A DNA stretch of 64,000 bases from Myxococcales bacterium (GTDB lineage: Bacteria; Myxococcota_A; Polyangia; Haliangiales; Haliangiaceae). Below are positions 8,076 through 18,370 of this stretch, one piece after another. A program made the position numbers and the translations under genes. Location: NCBI GenBank assembly GCA_016794525.1, contig JAEUJY010000148.1, positions 1-64,000 of the forward strand, in the 5' to 3' direction. The notes beneath the pieces are model-generated. The model was not told the DNA's origin. It saw only the letters and a program-made list of their open reading frames with translations, and did not search any database. Position 1 is the stretch's first letter. Each line of letters starts with the position of its first letter.

Positions 8076-9919
8076 GGCCGACGGCGCTGCTGGTGGCCGC
8101 GATCGCGCTGGCCGGGTGTCCGCGACCGACGCCGCCGGCCGCGCCGCCCACGCCGGTGGCCCCGGCCGCGCCGGTGCGCCTGGCCGACGGCGACCTCGCG
8201 GTGTTCACCGCCGACGCCGACGCCGCGTACTGGTACGCCGACGGCCAGGTGTGGCGGCGGGCGTGGACCGGCGCCGCGACGGCGATCGCGCCGCTCGCCG
8301 AGCCGCCGCGAGCGCTGCACGCCTACGCGGGCCGGCTGTACGCGCTGGGCGAGGCCGCGCTGACCGAGATCGCCGATGGCGCGGCGCGCCCGATCGCCGC
8401 GGCGCTGCCGGCGTGGACCGTCGCGGCGCTCGACGCCGACGGCGCGTGGTTCGGCACCGCCAGCGGCGTCTACCGCGTGCCGCTGGGCGGCGGCGCCCCC
8501 GAGCAGCTGGCCAGCGGGCTGGGCGCGGTCGACGCGCTCGGCACCGACGGCGACGCGGTGTACGCGATCGCGCGCTCGGCCGCGGCCGACGCCGACACCT
8601 GGCGGCAGTTCCCGCAGCAGGTGATCGTGCGCGTCGGCAAGCGCGACGGCGCGGTGCGCACGCTGGCGGCGCGGCAGTACGGCGCGTTCGCCCCGCTGGT
8701 GCTGGACGGCCGCCTGTACTGGGGCAGCGCGACCTACCCGGCGGTGGCGTCGATCGAGCTGGCCACCGGGCGCCGCCGGGTCGAGCTGCGCGGCAGCGCG
8801 TCGGCCATGGTGACCGACGGCCAGCGGCTGCTGGTGGGCAGCGACGGCGAGGCGCTGGCCGAGCTCGACGGCGCGCGCCGGCTGGTGGCCGACGGCGTGC
8901 CCGGTCAGGTGCTCGACCTGCAGACCGCGCCGATGGCCGCGGCCGGCGACGGCGTGGTCGCGGTGCTGCGCGCGAGCGGCGACGGCGCGGCCGGGCTGTG
9001 GTGGCTGCCTCGCCCCGGCCGGACCGCGCACCCGGCGACCTTGATCGCGGCGGTCGATCACCCGGCGTCCCACGTCGCGGTCGACGGCGCGACGATCGCC
9101 GTCGCGTACCACACGCAGCGCGGCCGGGCGCGGCCGGGATCGCGCGCGACCCACGTCGTCCGGATCGACGCCGCTGGCCGCGAGCGCGAGCTGCTGCGCG
9201 GCGACACCGCCACCGCGCTGGCGCTGGCCGGCGCGCGGGTCGCGGTCGGCATCGATCGCGCGGTGTGGCTGATCGACGGGGCGGCGCCACCGCGCGTGGT
9301 GGCCCGCGACCTCGCCGCCGCCACCGGCGTCGCGCTGATCGGCGACGCGCTGTGGTGGGGCGACGGCAACGAGCTGTGGCACCAGCCCACCGCCGGCGGC
9401 GATCCGTCCCGGGCCTTCACCCCCGACGCGCGCGGCGCGTCGACGTCCTGGGACCGGGCGGCGATCGTGGCGGTCGACGACGCGGTGGCGTTCGGCACGC
9501 TCGGCGTCGGCGCCGACGCGATCCGCCGCTGGCGCGCGGGCCAGGTCGAGGCGCTGTACGCGCCCGACGATCCCGCGGCGCTCGGTGAGGCGCTGGTGCG
9601 CGTCGGCCCGGCGCTGGTCGCGACCACCAGCGACGGGGCGCTCGTGCGGATCCCGCTGGCTGGCGGCGCGGCCCGGCGGCTCGCGCTCGGCGACGAGGTC
9701 ACGCCGCTGCGGCTGTTCGGCGGCCGCACGCTCGCGGTGATGGCGCAGGAGCCCGACGGCGTGCGGCTGCTCGACGTCGATCTGCGCACCGGCGAGCGGC
9801 GCCGGCGGTTCGGGCTGCCGGGCAACGACGGCCTCGACGCGTTCGCGGCCAGCAGCGACGACCGCGCGATCTACGCGTTCCTCGCCCGCGCCCACTGGCT
9901 GATCGCGATCCCGCGCTGA
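8069..9919 (+). CDS. Lipoprotein, probable beta-propeller
   Basis: ATG 8069 overlaps the end of the DUF2804 gene and gives [16 protein letters not shown], a clear lipoprotein signal, followed by a Pro/Ala linker (PRPTPPAAPPTPVAPAAP). The remaining ~570 residues consist of repeated short strand blocks such as DGRLYWGSATYPAVASIELATGRR and DALWWGDGNELWHQPTAGGDPSRAF, the pattern of a six- to eight-bladed propeller (NHL/SMP-30-like). No catalytic signature. It probably acts in the periplasm as a binding or scaffold protein. The stop codon at 9917-9919 overlaps a two-hairpin element. Confidence 0.75.
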   Translation: MLRPTALLVAAIALAGCPRPTPPAAPPTPVAPAAPVRLADGDLAVFTADADAAYWYADGQVWRRAWTGAATAIAPLAEPPRALHAYAGRLYALGEAALTEIADGAARPIAAALPAWTVAALDADGAWFGTASGVYRVPLGGGAPEQLASGLGAVDALGTDGDAVYAIARSAAADADTWRQFPQQVIVRVGKRDGAVRTLAARQYGAFAPLVLDGRLYWGSATYPAVASIELATGRRRVELRGSASAMVTDGQRLLVGSDGEALAELDGARRLVADGVPGQVLDLQTAPMAAAGDGVVAVLRASGDGAAGLWWLPRPGRTAHPATLIAAVDHPASHVAVDGATIAVAYHTQRGRARPGSRATHVVRIDAAGRERELLRGDTATALALAGARVAVGIDRAVWLIDGAAPPRVVARDLAAATGVALIGDALWWGDGNELWHQPTAGGDPSRAFTPDARGASTSWDRAAIVAVDDAVAFGTLGVGADAIRRWRAGQVEALYAPDDPAALGEALVRVGPALVATTSDGALVRIPLAGGAARRLALGDEVTPLRLFGGRTLAVMAQEPDGVRLLDVDLRTGERRRRFGLPGNDGLDAFAASSDDRAIYAFLARAHWLIAIPR

Positions 9920-9955
9920 GTTGCGGGAGGCGCGTCGCCGAGCCCGCGGTCGCGG
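9918..9955 (+). repeat. Two-hairpin 3' element, truncated copy C
   Basis: Begins GAGTTGCGGGAGGCGCGTCG, the same 5' end as the copies at 14240 and 34096, right at a TGA stop. Its first hairpin is imperfect and the second half is missing; the sequence runs straight into the end of the convergent lipoprotein gene. Confidence 0.45.
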
Positions 9956-9956
9956 C

Positions 9957-10961
9957 TCACGGCTGCGGCAGGTCGGCCGCGCACGAGGTCTCGGCCCAGC
10001 GGCCGACGAACGCGCCGCCGATCGCCTCGCCCGCGCCGTCGCGGTACATGCCGTGGATCAGGCCGTGGTCGCCGGTGCCGACCAGCCAGCGGCCGCGGAA
10101 CGCGCCGTCGGCGTAGCTGCCGATCATCAGGCCGCGGAACCGCCCCTCGCCGTCGATGTACTTGCCGAAGAACGCCTGGCCGCCGTCGGCGCGCTGGCCC
10201 CAGATGCCGCGCATCCGGCCGATCGGCGCGCCGTCGCTGTCGGTGGCGACCCCTAGGAAGCGGCCGAGGCCGGGCCGCAGCGCCTGCCAGCGGCCACGGA
10301 CGAAGCCGCGGTCGCACGCGTCGTCGGCGCGCAGCGCCATCGCGGTCATGCGGTTGCCGTCGGTGCCGACGTCGCGGGTCTGGGGCCCCGCGACCAGCGC
10401 GGCCAGCGGCACCGCCGCCGAGACCGCGCCGTCGCGGCTGGTGTACGTGAGCGACACCGTCGACAGGTCGGTGGCGTCGGTCAGGACCTCGAGCACCAGC
10501 CCGTCGGCGAACGGCTGGGTCTGGGACTCGAACGCGACCGCGTCGCGCGCGGTGCGCGGCAGCACGCGATCGGTGGCGTCCTCGAAGCCGACCACCCGGC
10601 GCACCACCAGCGCGCCGCGCGAGATCGCGACGCGGCCGCTCCAGTCGTGCGGGGTGGTGGCGGCGCGGTCGGGCGGCAGCTGCCCCCACACCAGCGCGAC
10701 GCGCAGGTGGGTCGCGGCGCGGTCGGCGCGCAGCGTCGCGACCGCGGCGTCGGTGTCCATGCCGTCGGGCACCGCGTGCTCCGGCTCGAGCGTGGCGGCG
10801 GCGAACGTGGCGCTGTCGCCGAAGTCGGGCGCCTCGTCGGTGGTGTCGAGCCCGCCGTTGGCGAGCTCGAGGTCGCTGGCGATCTGGTCTTCGAGGCTGA
10901 CCGGGGCACAGCCGAGGGCGAGGGTGGTGAGGACGAGCGGGGTGAGCAGGCGAGCAGACAT
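9957..10961 (-). CDS. Lipoprotein with C-terminal Gly/Trp repeat region
   Basis: ATG 10961 has a GGAGG-type ribosome site 8 bases upstream and gives SARLLTPLVLTTLALGC (334 residues). After an acidic linker, residues ~60-230 look like a beta sandwich. The last ~110 residues contain recurring MRGIWGQ...GGQAFFGKYIDGEG-RFRG-MIGSYADGAFRGRW segments that resemble MORN-like or beta-solenoid repeats. I do not recognise a named family. It is convergent with the propeller lipoprotein and lies 37 bp from its stop. Confidence 0.75.
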   Translation of the reverse strand: MSARLLTPLVLTTLALGCAPVSLEDQIASDLELANGGLDTTDEAPDFGDSATFAAATLEPEHAVPDGMDTDAAVATLRADRAATHLRVALVWGQLPPDRAATTPHDWSGRVAISRGALVVRRVVGFEDATDRVLPRTARDAVAFESQTQPFADGLVLEVLTDATDLSTVSLTYTSRDGAVSAAVPLAALVAGPQTRDVGTDGNRMTAMALRADDACDRGFVRGRWQALRPGLGRFLGVATDSDGAPIGRMRGIWGQRADGGQAFFGKYIDGEGRFRGLMIGSYADGAFRGRWLVGTGDHGLIHGMYRDGAGEAIGGAFVGRWAETSCAADLPQP

Positions 10962-11109
10962 GGGAACCTCCGCCTCACCTCCACAGCAAGCCTCCGGCCA
11001 ACGTCGAACCTCGCGAGATGCCACGGGCCAGGCGCCGCGGTGGCACGCCGAGGTCCCGGCCCGGAGCGCGCACCGGGACGCCCGCGACCCGGCGCGGTAG
11101 CATCGCGGC

Positions 11110-13008
11110 ATGCGCCGCTGGTGGTGGATCCCGATGGTCGCGGCGGCCGTCGGCGTCACCGGCACGATCGTCGCGACGCGCGTGGTCCACGGCCGCGCAC
11201 AGGCGGCGCAGGCCCGGCAGCTCGAGCGGATCACCGAGCGCGTCGAGTTCGCGATCACCGAGCGCGCCCGGTTGCCCGCCGAGGCGCTGCAGACGGTCGG
11301 TGCGTTCGTCGCCCACGCGCCGGTGATCGACCGCGGCACCTTCGACGCGGTCGCCGCGTCGGTGGTGAAGCGCACGCCGCGGATCTACGCGATCGAGTGG
11401 GCGCCGCTGGTCCCCGACGCCCGGCGGGCCGAGGTCGAGGCCAGCGCGCGCCTCGACGGTCACGCCGACTGGACGATCCGCGAGCCGACGGCGAGCGGCA
11501 TGGTGCCGGCCGCCACCCGCCCGCGCTACCTGCCGATCCTCCACGCGTACCCCGACAACCCCGCCACCGGCTTCGACGTGCTGTCGCGCCCCGAGGCGGC
11601 GGCGGTGTTCGAGCAAGCCTGCAGCAGCGGCCAGGCCGTCTTCTCGCCGCGCTACCGGCTGATCGAGGACACCGCGGACATCGCGTCGGTGATCCTCTAC
11701 GTCCCGGTGTGGCACGGCGGCCGCGTGCCCGAGGACCCGGGCGCGCGCTGCACCACCGTCGCCGGGTGCGCGATCCTGATCTTCCGCGTCGGCGACATGC
11801 TGGGCGAGGCTCTCGAGCGGATCGATCGCGGCGAGTACGAGATCGCGGTGTTCGACGGCGAGGGCGGCCCGCTGCTGTACGAGCGGCGCACCGGCGGCGC
11901 CCAGCGCGCCAGCCGCGCCCCCCACCGCGACGTCGCGTTGCTGCTGTACGGACGCACCTGGCAGGTCCGGGTCGGGATCGCGAGCGTCGCGCCGTGGCCG
12001 ACGACGCCGCTGGCGGTCGGCGGGGGGCTCACGGTGATCGCGGTGATCGGCGCGGGTGCGGCGGCCTGGGTGTTGACGCACCGGCGTCGGCTGCGGGCGC
12101 TGACCCGGCTCGGGCAGTACCGCGTCGACGGCGAGATCGGCCGCGGCTCGATGGGCGTGGTCTACCGCGCGCAGCACCTGCTGCTGGGGCGGCCGGCCGC
12201 GCTCAAGCTCCTCGCCGGCGATCTGGTCGACGCCTCGTCGCGGGCGCGCTTCGAGCGCGAGGTGCGGCTGGCCGCCAAGCTGCAGCACCCGAGCATCGTC
12301 GCGGTCTACGATTTCGGGGTCACCGCCGAGGGCCTGTTCTTCTACGCGATGGAGCTGCTCGACGGCGTCACCGTGCGCGAGCTGGTGGCCGACGGCCCGA
12401 TCCCGGTGGCGCGCGCCGCCGCCTTCGTGCGCCAGATCGCCGAGGCGCTGCGCGAGGCCCACGACAAGCAGATCGTCCACCGCGACCTGGCGCCGGCCAA
12501 CCTGATGGTGACGGTGCGCGGCAACCAGCACGACGTCGTCAAGATCCTCGACTTTGGCCTGGTCAAGCGCATCCGCACCGTCACCGGCGACCCCGACGCC
12601 GAGGATCCGCAGTCCGAGACCGGCGTCATCATCGGCACGCCGGGCTTCATCGCGCCCGAGGTGCTGCGCGGGCGCGCCGCCGACGAGCGGGTCGACATCT
12701 ACGCGCTGGGCTGCATCTGGTACGGGCTGCTCGCGGGCCAGTTCCCGTACCGCGGCGCCACCCCCGACGCGACGATCCGCGCGCAGCTGCAGGCGGCGCC
12801 GGTGCCGCTGCGCAAGCTGGCGTCCGACGTGCCGGTCGCGCTGGCCGAGCTGATCACCGAGTGCATGCAGCCCGACCCGCGGCTGCGCCTGCGCTCGATG
12901 CGCGAGGTGCTGCAGCGGCTCGACGCGCTGGGCCTGCCGGCGTGGAGCGCCGACGACGCCCGCCGGGCGTGGAAGGCCCTGCGCCCGGCCAGCGCTACCG
13001 CTGGATGA
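11110..13008 (+). CDS. CHASE-domain receptor Ser/Thr protein kinase
   Basis: The 632-residue protein has a transmembrane helix at about 7-25 and an extracytoplasmic CHASE-like sensor at about 60-200 (IYAIEWAPLVPDARR, FDVLSRPEAAAVFEQA, LYVPVWHGG). A second helix follows at about 299-323, then a Hanks-type kinase from about 337. Kinase motifs: Gly loop GEIGRGSMGVVYRA, ATP Lys in AALKLL, DFG in KILDFGLVK and APE in GTPGFIAPEVL. The catalytic loop is HRDLAPANL, with Ala where most Ser/Thr kinases have Lys; the Asp is intact. CHASE domains usually sense small ligands upstream of histidine kinases or cyclases, so this is a less usual pairing. A TAGCAT box at 11098-11103 supports the ATG 11110 start. 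Confidence 0.9.
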   Translation: MRRWWWIPMVAAAVGVTGTIVATRVVHGRAQAAQARQLERITERVEFAITERARLPAEALQTVGAFVAHAPVIDRGTFDAVAASVVKRTPRIYAIEWAPLVPDARRAEVEASARLDGHADWTIREPTASGMVPAATRPRYLPILHAYPDNPATGFDVLSRPEAAAVFEQACSSGQAVFSPRYRLIEDTADIASVILYVPVWHGGRVPEDPGARCTTVAGCAILIFRVGDMLGEALERIDRGEYEIAVFDGEGGPLLYERRTGGAQRASRAPHRDVALLLYGRTWQVRVGIASVAPWPTTPLAVGGGLTVIAVIGAGAAAWVLTHRRRLRALTRLGQYRVDGEIGRGSMGVVYRAQHLLLGRPAALKLLAGDLVDASSRARFEREVRLAAKLQHPSIVAVYDFGVTAEGLFFYAMELLDGVTVRELVADGPIPVARAAAFVRQIAEALREAHDKQIVHRDLAPANLMVTVRGNQHDVVKILDFGLVKRIRTVTGDPDAEDPQSETGVIIGTPGFIAPEVLRGRAADERVDIYALGCIWYGLLAGQFPYRGATPDATIRAQLQAAPVPLRKLASDVPVALAELITECMQPDPRLRLRSMREVLQRLDALGLPAWSADDARRAWKALRPASATAG

Positions 13009-14035
13009 TCAGCAGCGCCGACTGCTCCCAGCCCGGCTCGGTGTGCGCGCCGCCGTCGTAGGCGCAGCCGGTGCCGAGCGTGCAGCCGGCGCAGGTCGGC
13101 GCGTCCGGGCGGCAGGTGTTCTCGTAGGCGGCCACGTCGTAGCGCACGGTCAGCGGCCCCGGCGCCGGCGCGGCGTCGGTGATCCACGGCGTCACCATCG
13201 CGCCCGGGCACCAGCCGGCGCGCGGGTACTGCCACGTGCCTTGCTGGCCGGGCACCGCCGTGGTGGCGCAGTCGGCGCGCCAGATCCGCTGGGTGTCGAC
13301 GACGTCGCCGACCGCCACCTGGTGATCGCGGGCGCAGAACTCGGCGCAGTTGTCGGCGTTGCCCTGGCCGTGGCCGGTGACCAGCGAGCGCACGCGGACC
13401 GTCGCGCCGGCGGGCACGTCGACGGTGGCAGCCACGTCGATCGGGTGCAGCGGATCGCCGTAGACCACGCGCTGCGGCGACCACAGCGGCACCACCGCGA
13501 TCGGATCGGGCGTGGGCAGCCCGCCGACGAACTCGAAGCGCGCGTCGACCAGCCAGCCGGCGCCGTTGGCGTGGCCGGGGCCGACCCAGGTGTCGATGAA
13601 CACCCGCAGCGTCTGCGGCCCCTCGAGCAGGCGCTGCAGATCGGTGACGTCGACGGTGAACTCGCCGCCGACCCGGTACGGCGTGATGAACCGCGCCAGC
13701 TCGAGCTCGCGCTCGGGCGCGGCGCCGGCGGCCGGGACCACCAGCGACAGCCGCCCGAGGCGATCCCACCAGTCGCAGCCACCGGTCGGGCAGCGCAGCC
13801 CGAGGTGCAGCGTCACCGCGCTGTAGCGCAGCCCCGGCGCCGGGAACGTGACGGCGGCGTCGACGGTGCGGCGGTTGGGATCGCCGAAGTAGACGTGCTC
13901 GCCGCTGAACCCGGTGACCGTGGTGTCGGTGCCGGCGACCACCGCGGGCGCGTCGACACCCGCCGACTGGCTGCCGCCGCACGCGAGCGCGCCGGCGAGG
14001 AGGAGGAGGAAGACCGACGAGGCGGCGCGGCGCAT
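12995..14035 (-). CDS. PNGase F-like peptide:N-glycanase lipoprotein
   Basis: The 346-residue product begins with a lipoprotein signal (SSVFLLLLAGALAC). It then shows both halves of the peptide-N-glycosidase F fold: N-terminal RCPTGGCDWWDRLGRLSL, FITPYRVGGEFTVDVTDLQRLL and FIDTWVG; C-terminal TGHGQGNADNCAEFCARDH, IWRADC and GTWQYPRAGWCPG. These blocks, including the paired cysteines and acidic residues, are what I know from PNGase F. The enzyme would remove N-linked glycans from proteins, a role consistent with predatory or scavenging growth on eukaryotic material. Its stop overlaps the end of the kinase gene convergently by 14 bp. TAGGGT on the minus strand (14041-14046) is 5 nt from the ATG. 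Confidence 0.85.
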   Translation of the reverse strand: MRRAASSVFLLLLAGALACGGSQSAGVDAPAVVAGTDTTVTGFSGEHVYFGDPNRRTVDAAVTFPAPGLRYSAVTLHLGLRCPTGGCDWWDRLGRLSLVVPAAGAAPERELELARFITPYRVGGEFTVDVTDLQRLLEGPQTLRVFIDTWVGPGHANGAGWLVDARFEFVGGLPTPDPIAVVPLWSPQRVVYGDPLHPIDVAATVDVPAGATVRVRSLVTGHGQGNADNCAEFCARDHQVAVGDVVDTQRIWRADCATTAVPGQQGTWQYPRAGWCPGAMVTPWITDAAPAPGPLTVRYDVAAYENTCRPDAPTCAGCTLGTGCAYDGGAHTEPGWEQSALLIIQR

Positions 14036-14040
14036 GCCCC

Positions 14041-14074
14041 ACCCTACCGCAGCGCGCGCGCGGCGGGGTAGCCT
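14041..14074. promoter_or_regulatory. Divergent pair of -10-like boxes
   Basis: The 46-bp gap between the PNGase-like gene (minus, ATG 14035) and alaX (plus, ATG 14082) holds TAGGGT on the minus strand (14041-14046) and TAGCCT on the plus strand (14069-14074). Each sits 5-7 nt from its start codon. There is no room for normal leaders, so both transcripts should be leaderless. Confidence 0.45.
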
Positions 14075-14081
14075 GCGCGCG

Positions 14082-15356
14082 ATGGCCACCGTCCGTCTCG
14101 ATCAGCAGGAGCCCCAGGCCCGCGAGTTCACCGCCACCGTGATCGCCCACGCCGCGTACGCGACCAAGCCGGCGGTGGTGCTCGATCGCTCGGCGTTCTA
14201 CCCCGAGGCCGGCGGCCAGCTGGGCGATCGCGGCGCGCTGAGTTGCAGGGGGCTCGTCGCCGAGCCCCCCTCGATCCCGGCGAAGCCGGGATCGAGCCTC
14301 CCCCCGCGACGCGAGACGATGCCAGAGAGCCTCGACGCGGTCGCGTACCCGGTGGTCGACGTGCAGATCGACGACGCCGGCGTGGTCCACCACCTCGTCG
14401 ACGGCGCGCTGCCGCCGGTGGGCGCGGCGGTGGCCGGCGCGATCGATCGCGCGCGGCGGCGGGTGCACATGGCGCTGCACACCGGCCAGCACCTGCTGTC
14501 GCGGGCGCTGATCGAGGCGGCGGGCGCGCCGACGGTGTCGGCGCGGCTGGGCGAGCGCGACTGCACGATCGACGTGACCCGCGACGCGGTGCCCGAGCGC
14601 GAGCTGGCCGCGGCCGAGGCGCTGGCCAACGCGGTGATCGACGACGACGTCGCGATCCGCGCGTGGTGGCCGACGCCCGACGAGCTGGCCGCGCTGCCGC
14701 TGCGCCGCGAGCCCAAGGTCGACCGCGAGGTGCGGGTGATCGCGATCGGCGACTTCGACGTGTCGCCGTGCGGCGGCACCCACTGCACGCGGTCGGCGCA
14801 GATCGGCTCGATGCGCATCCTGGGCACCGAGCGCTACAAGGGCATGACCCGGATCTACTTCGCGGCCGGCGCCCGGGCCCGCGGCCTGCTCGCCGAGCAC
14901 TCGGCGACGCTGACCGCGGTGGCGCGCGACTTCACCTGCGGCGCCGCCGACGTGCCGGCGCAGATCGACAAGCTGCGCCGCGCGCTGACCGACGCCCGCG
15001 GCGAGCTGACCGCGATGCGCGAGCGGCTGGCGGTGGCGATGGCGGCCAGCCTGGCGCCGACGCCAGGCCCGGGCGAGGTGATCGCGACCGTCGACGACGC
15101 CGCGCTGTTGCGCCCGCTGGCCGCGGCGCTGACCGCCGCCGGGCGCGACGCGCTCCTGGCCGCCACCGGCGCCGACGGCGCGCAGGTGCTGCTGGCCCGC
15201 GCCGAGGGCTCGCCGCTCGACTGCGGCGCGCTGCTCAAGCGCCTGGCCAGCGCCACCGGCGGCCGCGGCGGCGGCAAGCCGACCCACGCCGAGGGCCGCC
15301 TGCCGGCCGGCACCGACTGGCCCGCCGCGATCGCGCGCGCCCGCGACGCCGGCTAG
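14082..15356 (+). CDS. alaX: AlaX-type alanyl-tRNA editing protein with an in-frame repeat insertion
   Basis: The 424-residue protein has the AlaRS-like editing fold: RSAFYPEAGGQLGDRGAL near the N-terminus, then the zinc site HTGQHLL plus CGGTHC typical of tRNA second-additional domains. A C-terminal coiled region and a DHHA1-like end (GGRGGGKPTHAEGRLP) follow. It should deacylate Ser- or Gly-tRNA(Ala) mischarged by AlaRS. About 35 residues (SCRGLVAEPPSIPAKPG onward) separate GDRGAL from VVDVQID, where family members normally have a short turn. That stretch is encoded by a dispersed two-hairpin element (14240-14316) read through in frame. The fold probably tolerates the loop, but activity is uncertain. 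Confidence 0.88.
   Translation: MATVRLDQQEPQAREFTATVIAHAAYATKPAVVLDRSAFYPEAGGQLGDRGALSCRGLVAEPPSIPAKPGSSLPPRRETMPESLDAVAYPVVDVQIDDAGVVHHLVDGALPPVGAAVAGAIDRARRRVHMALHTGQHLLSRALIEAAGAPTVSARLGERDCTIDVTRDAVPERELAAAEALANAVIDDDVAIRAWWPTPDELAALPLRREPKVDREVRVIAIGDFDVSPCGGTHCTRSAQIGSMRILGTERYKGMTRIYFAAGARARGLLAEHSATLTAVARDFTCGAADVPAQIDKLRRALTDARGELTAMRERLAVAMAASLAPTPGPGEVIATVDDAALLRPLAAALTAAGRDALLAATGADGAQVLLARAEGSPLDCGALLKRLASATGGRGGGKPTHAEGRLPAGTDWPAAIARARDAG
14240..14316 (+). repeat. Two-hairpin element copy A, inside alaX
   Basis: Begins GAGTTGCAGG. Hairpin 1 has a perfect 9-bp stem (GGGGGCTCG/CGAGCCCCC, 248-256 with 261-269) and loop TCGC. Hairpin 2 has a perfect 11-bp stem (TCGATCCCGGC/GCCGGGATCGA, 271-281 with 285-295) and loop GAA. 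It ends with GCCTCC and GCGACGCGAGAC, as in the copies at 34096. Unlike the other copies it is not at a stop codon. Confidence 0.8.
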
Positions 15357-15360
15357 GAGG

Positions 15361-16788
15361 CTAGAGCGGCCGCCGCCGGGCCGGCGGCGCGACCACCTCG
15401 ACCCGGCGCGCGGCCCAGCGGGCGCCGAGCGGCTCGCCGATCCACGCCGACAGCTTGGTCAGCACCGCGCCGCGGTCGACCGGCGCGAGCGCGTCGATGC
15501 CGTCGACGTGGGTGCCCTGCGGCGTCTCGACCGACAGCGCGTCGGTGGCGCGGCCCAGGCGGAACTTGCCGCCGCTCCACGGATCGTACTGGCCGTAGAG
15601 GAACGCGACGTGCGCGCCCTCGGCCTGCAGCCACGCGTCGACGTCGGCCATGACCGCGGGGTCGTGGGTCGGCACCGGCACGCCCAGCGGCAGCGTCCCG
15701 ACGTAGTCGGCCTCGCGGTACTGGGTCAGGGCCGCCAGGTGCGGCGGCAGCGAGTCGCCGCGCACCCGCGCGGTGCCGGGCGAGCCGAGCTCGCGGTAGG
15801 CCTGGAAGAAGTACGCCTCGAACGCCTCGGTGTCGGCGTCGGCGCTGAAGCTGACCGGCGAGACCTGGTCGAGGAACGACCACAGCGCGTCGTCGCTCGC
15901 CGTCGTCGGCGGTACCGCGGCGCACGCGTCGACGCCGCCGTACTGCCAGAACGCCCACTCGAGGTCGAGGATCGCCGACTCGACGGCGGGGCCCAGCGCG
16001 ATCCGCGTGTACGGGCTGCCGCCGGCGTCGACCTCGGCCTGGGCCCGCGCGGTCATCGCCGCGCGGCGGTTGGTCAGCAGCTCGGTCGCGACCGCGCGCA
16101 CCGCGTCGCGGCACGCGGTCGGCATGACGCCGTCGAGGAACGGGTCGTAGCGGTGATCGGGGATCGCGAACGACAGCGGCGCGACGTAGGCCAGCGTGCC
16201 GGCGACGTCGTCGGGGTAGAAGCGGCGGTGGTAGATCGCGGTCATGCCGCCCTTGGAGCCGCCGCTCGACACCCACGGGCCGCGGTAGACGCAGCGCAGG
16301 CCGGCGATGATCGCGTGCTGATCGGCGGCCTGCTGCGCGACGGTCAGGAAGTCCCACGCCGCGCCGGCCGGCCGCGACGCGCCGAAGAAGCGGTGCTCGA
16401 TCGACGCCTGGTTGCCGTCGATGATCGCCGCCGGCTCCGACAGGTAGTCGCGCTGGTAGTCCTCGTAGCCGGTGGTGAACGCGACCGTCGGACGCGCGAG
16501 GTCGCGGTGCAGGAGCGACACCTGCTGGGTGAAGGTCGCGCCGTCGGGGTGCGCGTGGTCGACCGGCTGGGTCCACTGCAGCCGGAAGTAGCGGTAGCCC
16601 GGCGCGTGGGCGGCCGGCGCCTCGACCACGGTCACGCCGGGCAGCGCGGCGAGCTGGACCGCGACGTCGGCGTCCGACGGCGGGCCGCAGGTGACGACCG
16701 GGGCGGCGTCGACGGGATCACGCGCGACACCATCGTCGCCGCACGCGGCGACGAACGCGATCACGACCACGACCAGCGAGCGGTGCAT
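15361..16788 (-). CDS. Secreted serine aminopeptidase, S37 (PS-10)/S28-like
   Basis: The 475-residue product starts with a lipoprotein signal (SLVVVVIAFVAAC). Diagnostic blocks are YFRLQWTQPVDHAHPDG, IDGNQASIEHRFFGASRP and the nucleophile motif GGSKGGMTAIY (Ser in G-x-S-x-G form). A late DPWSGG block and a late His (TPQGTHVDG) follow, matching the tripeptidyl-aminopeptidase family of Streptomyces (S37) more closely than eukaryotic S28 enzymes. It is expected to trim N-terminal peptides outside the cytoplasm. A minus-strand TACCGT box (16795-16800) is 6 nt upstream of ATG 16788. The stop is 5 bp past the alaX stop, convergent. Confidence 0.88.
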   Translation of the reverse strand: MHRSLVVVVIAFVAACGDDGVARDPVDAAPVVTCGPPSDADVAVQLAALPGVTVVEAPAAHAPGYRYFRLQWTQPVDHAHPDGATFTQQVSLLHRDLARPTVAFTTGYEDYQRDYLSEPAAIIDGNQASIEHRFFGASRPAGAAWDFLTVAQQAADQHAIIAGLRCVYRGPWVSSGGSKGGMTAIYHRRFYPDDVAGTLAYVAPLSFAIPDHRYDPFLDGVMPTACRDAVRAVATELLTNRRAAMTARAQAEVDAGGSPYTRIALGPAVESAILDLEWAFWQYGGVDACAAVPPTTASDDALWSFLDQVSPVSFSADADTEAFEAYFFQAYRELGSPGTARVRGDSLPPHLAALTQYREADYVGTLPLGVPVPTHDPAVMADVDAWLQAEGAHVAFLYGQYDPWSGGKFRLGRATDALSVETPQGTHVDGIDALAPVDRGAVLTKLSAWIGEPLGARWAARRVEVVAPPARRRPL

Positions 16789-16859
16789 GGCCGGACGGTA
16801 GCGCGGCGCCGGCGCGCCGCCGGGTCGATGTGACGCCGGCTACGCGCGCGCCAGGCGGC

Positions 16860-18266
<1,407 letters not shown>

Positions 18267-18370
18267 CGAGCCTCCAGCCGTCGCGGCCGACGGCGTCGGG
18301 CGATGGTAGCACCGGCCGTGCGCCGGCGGCGTGCCGGTTGACCGGACACCGCTATAATGAGCGCCCCACG

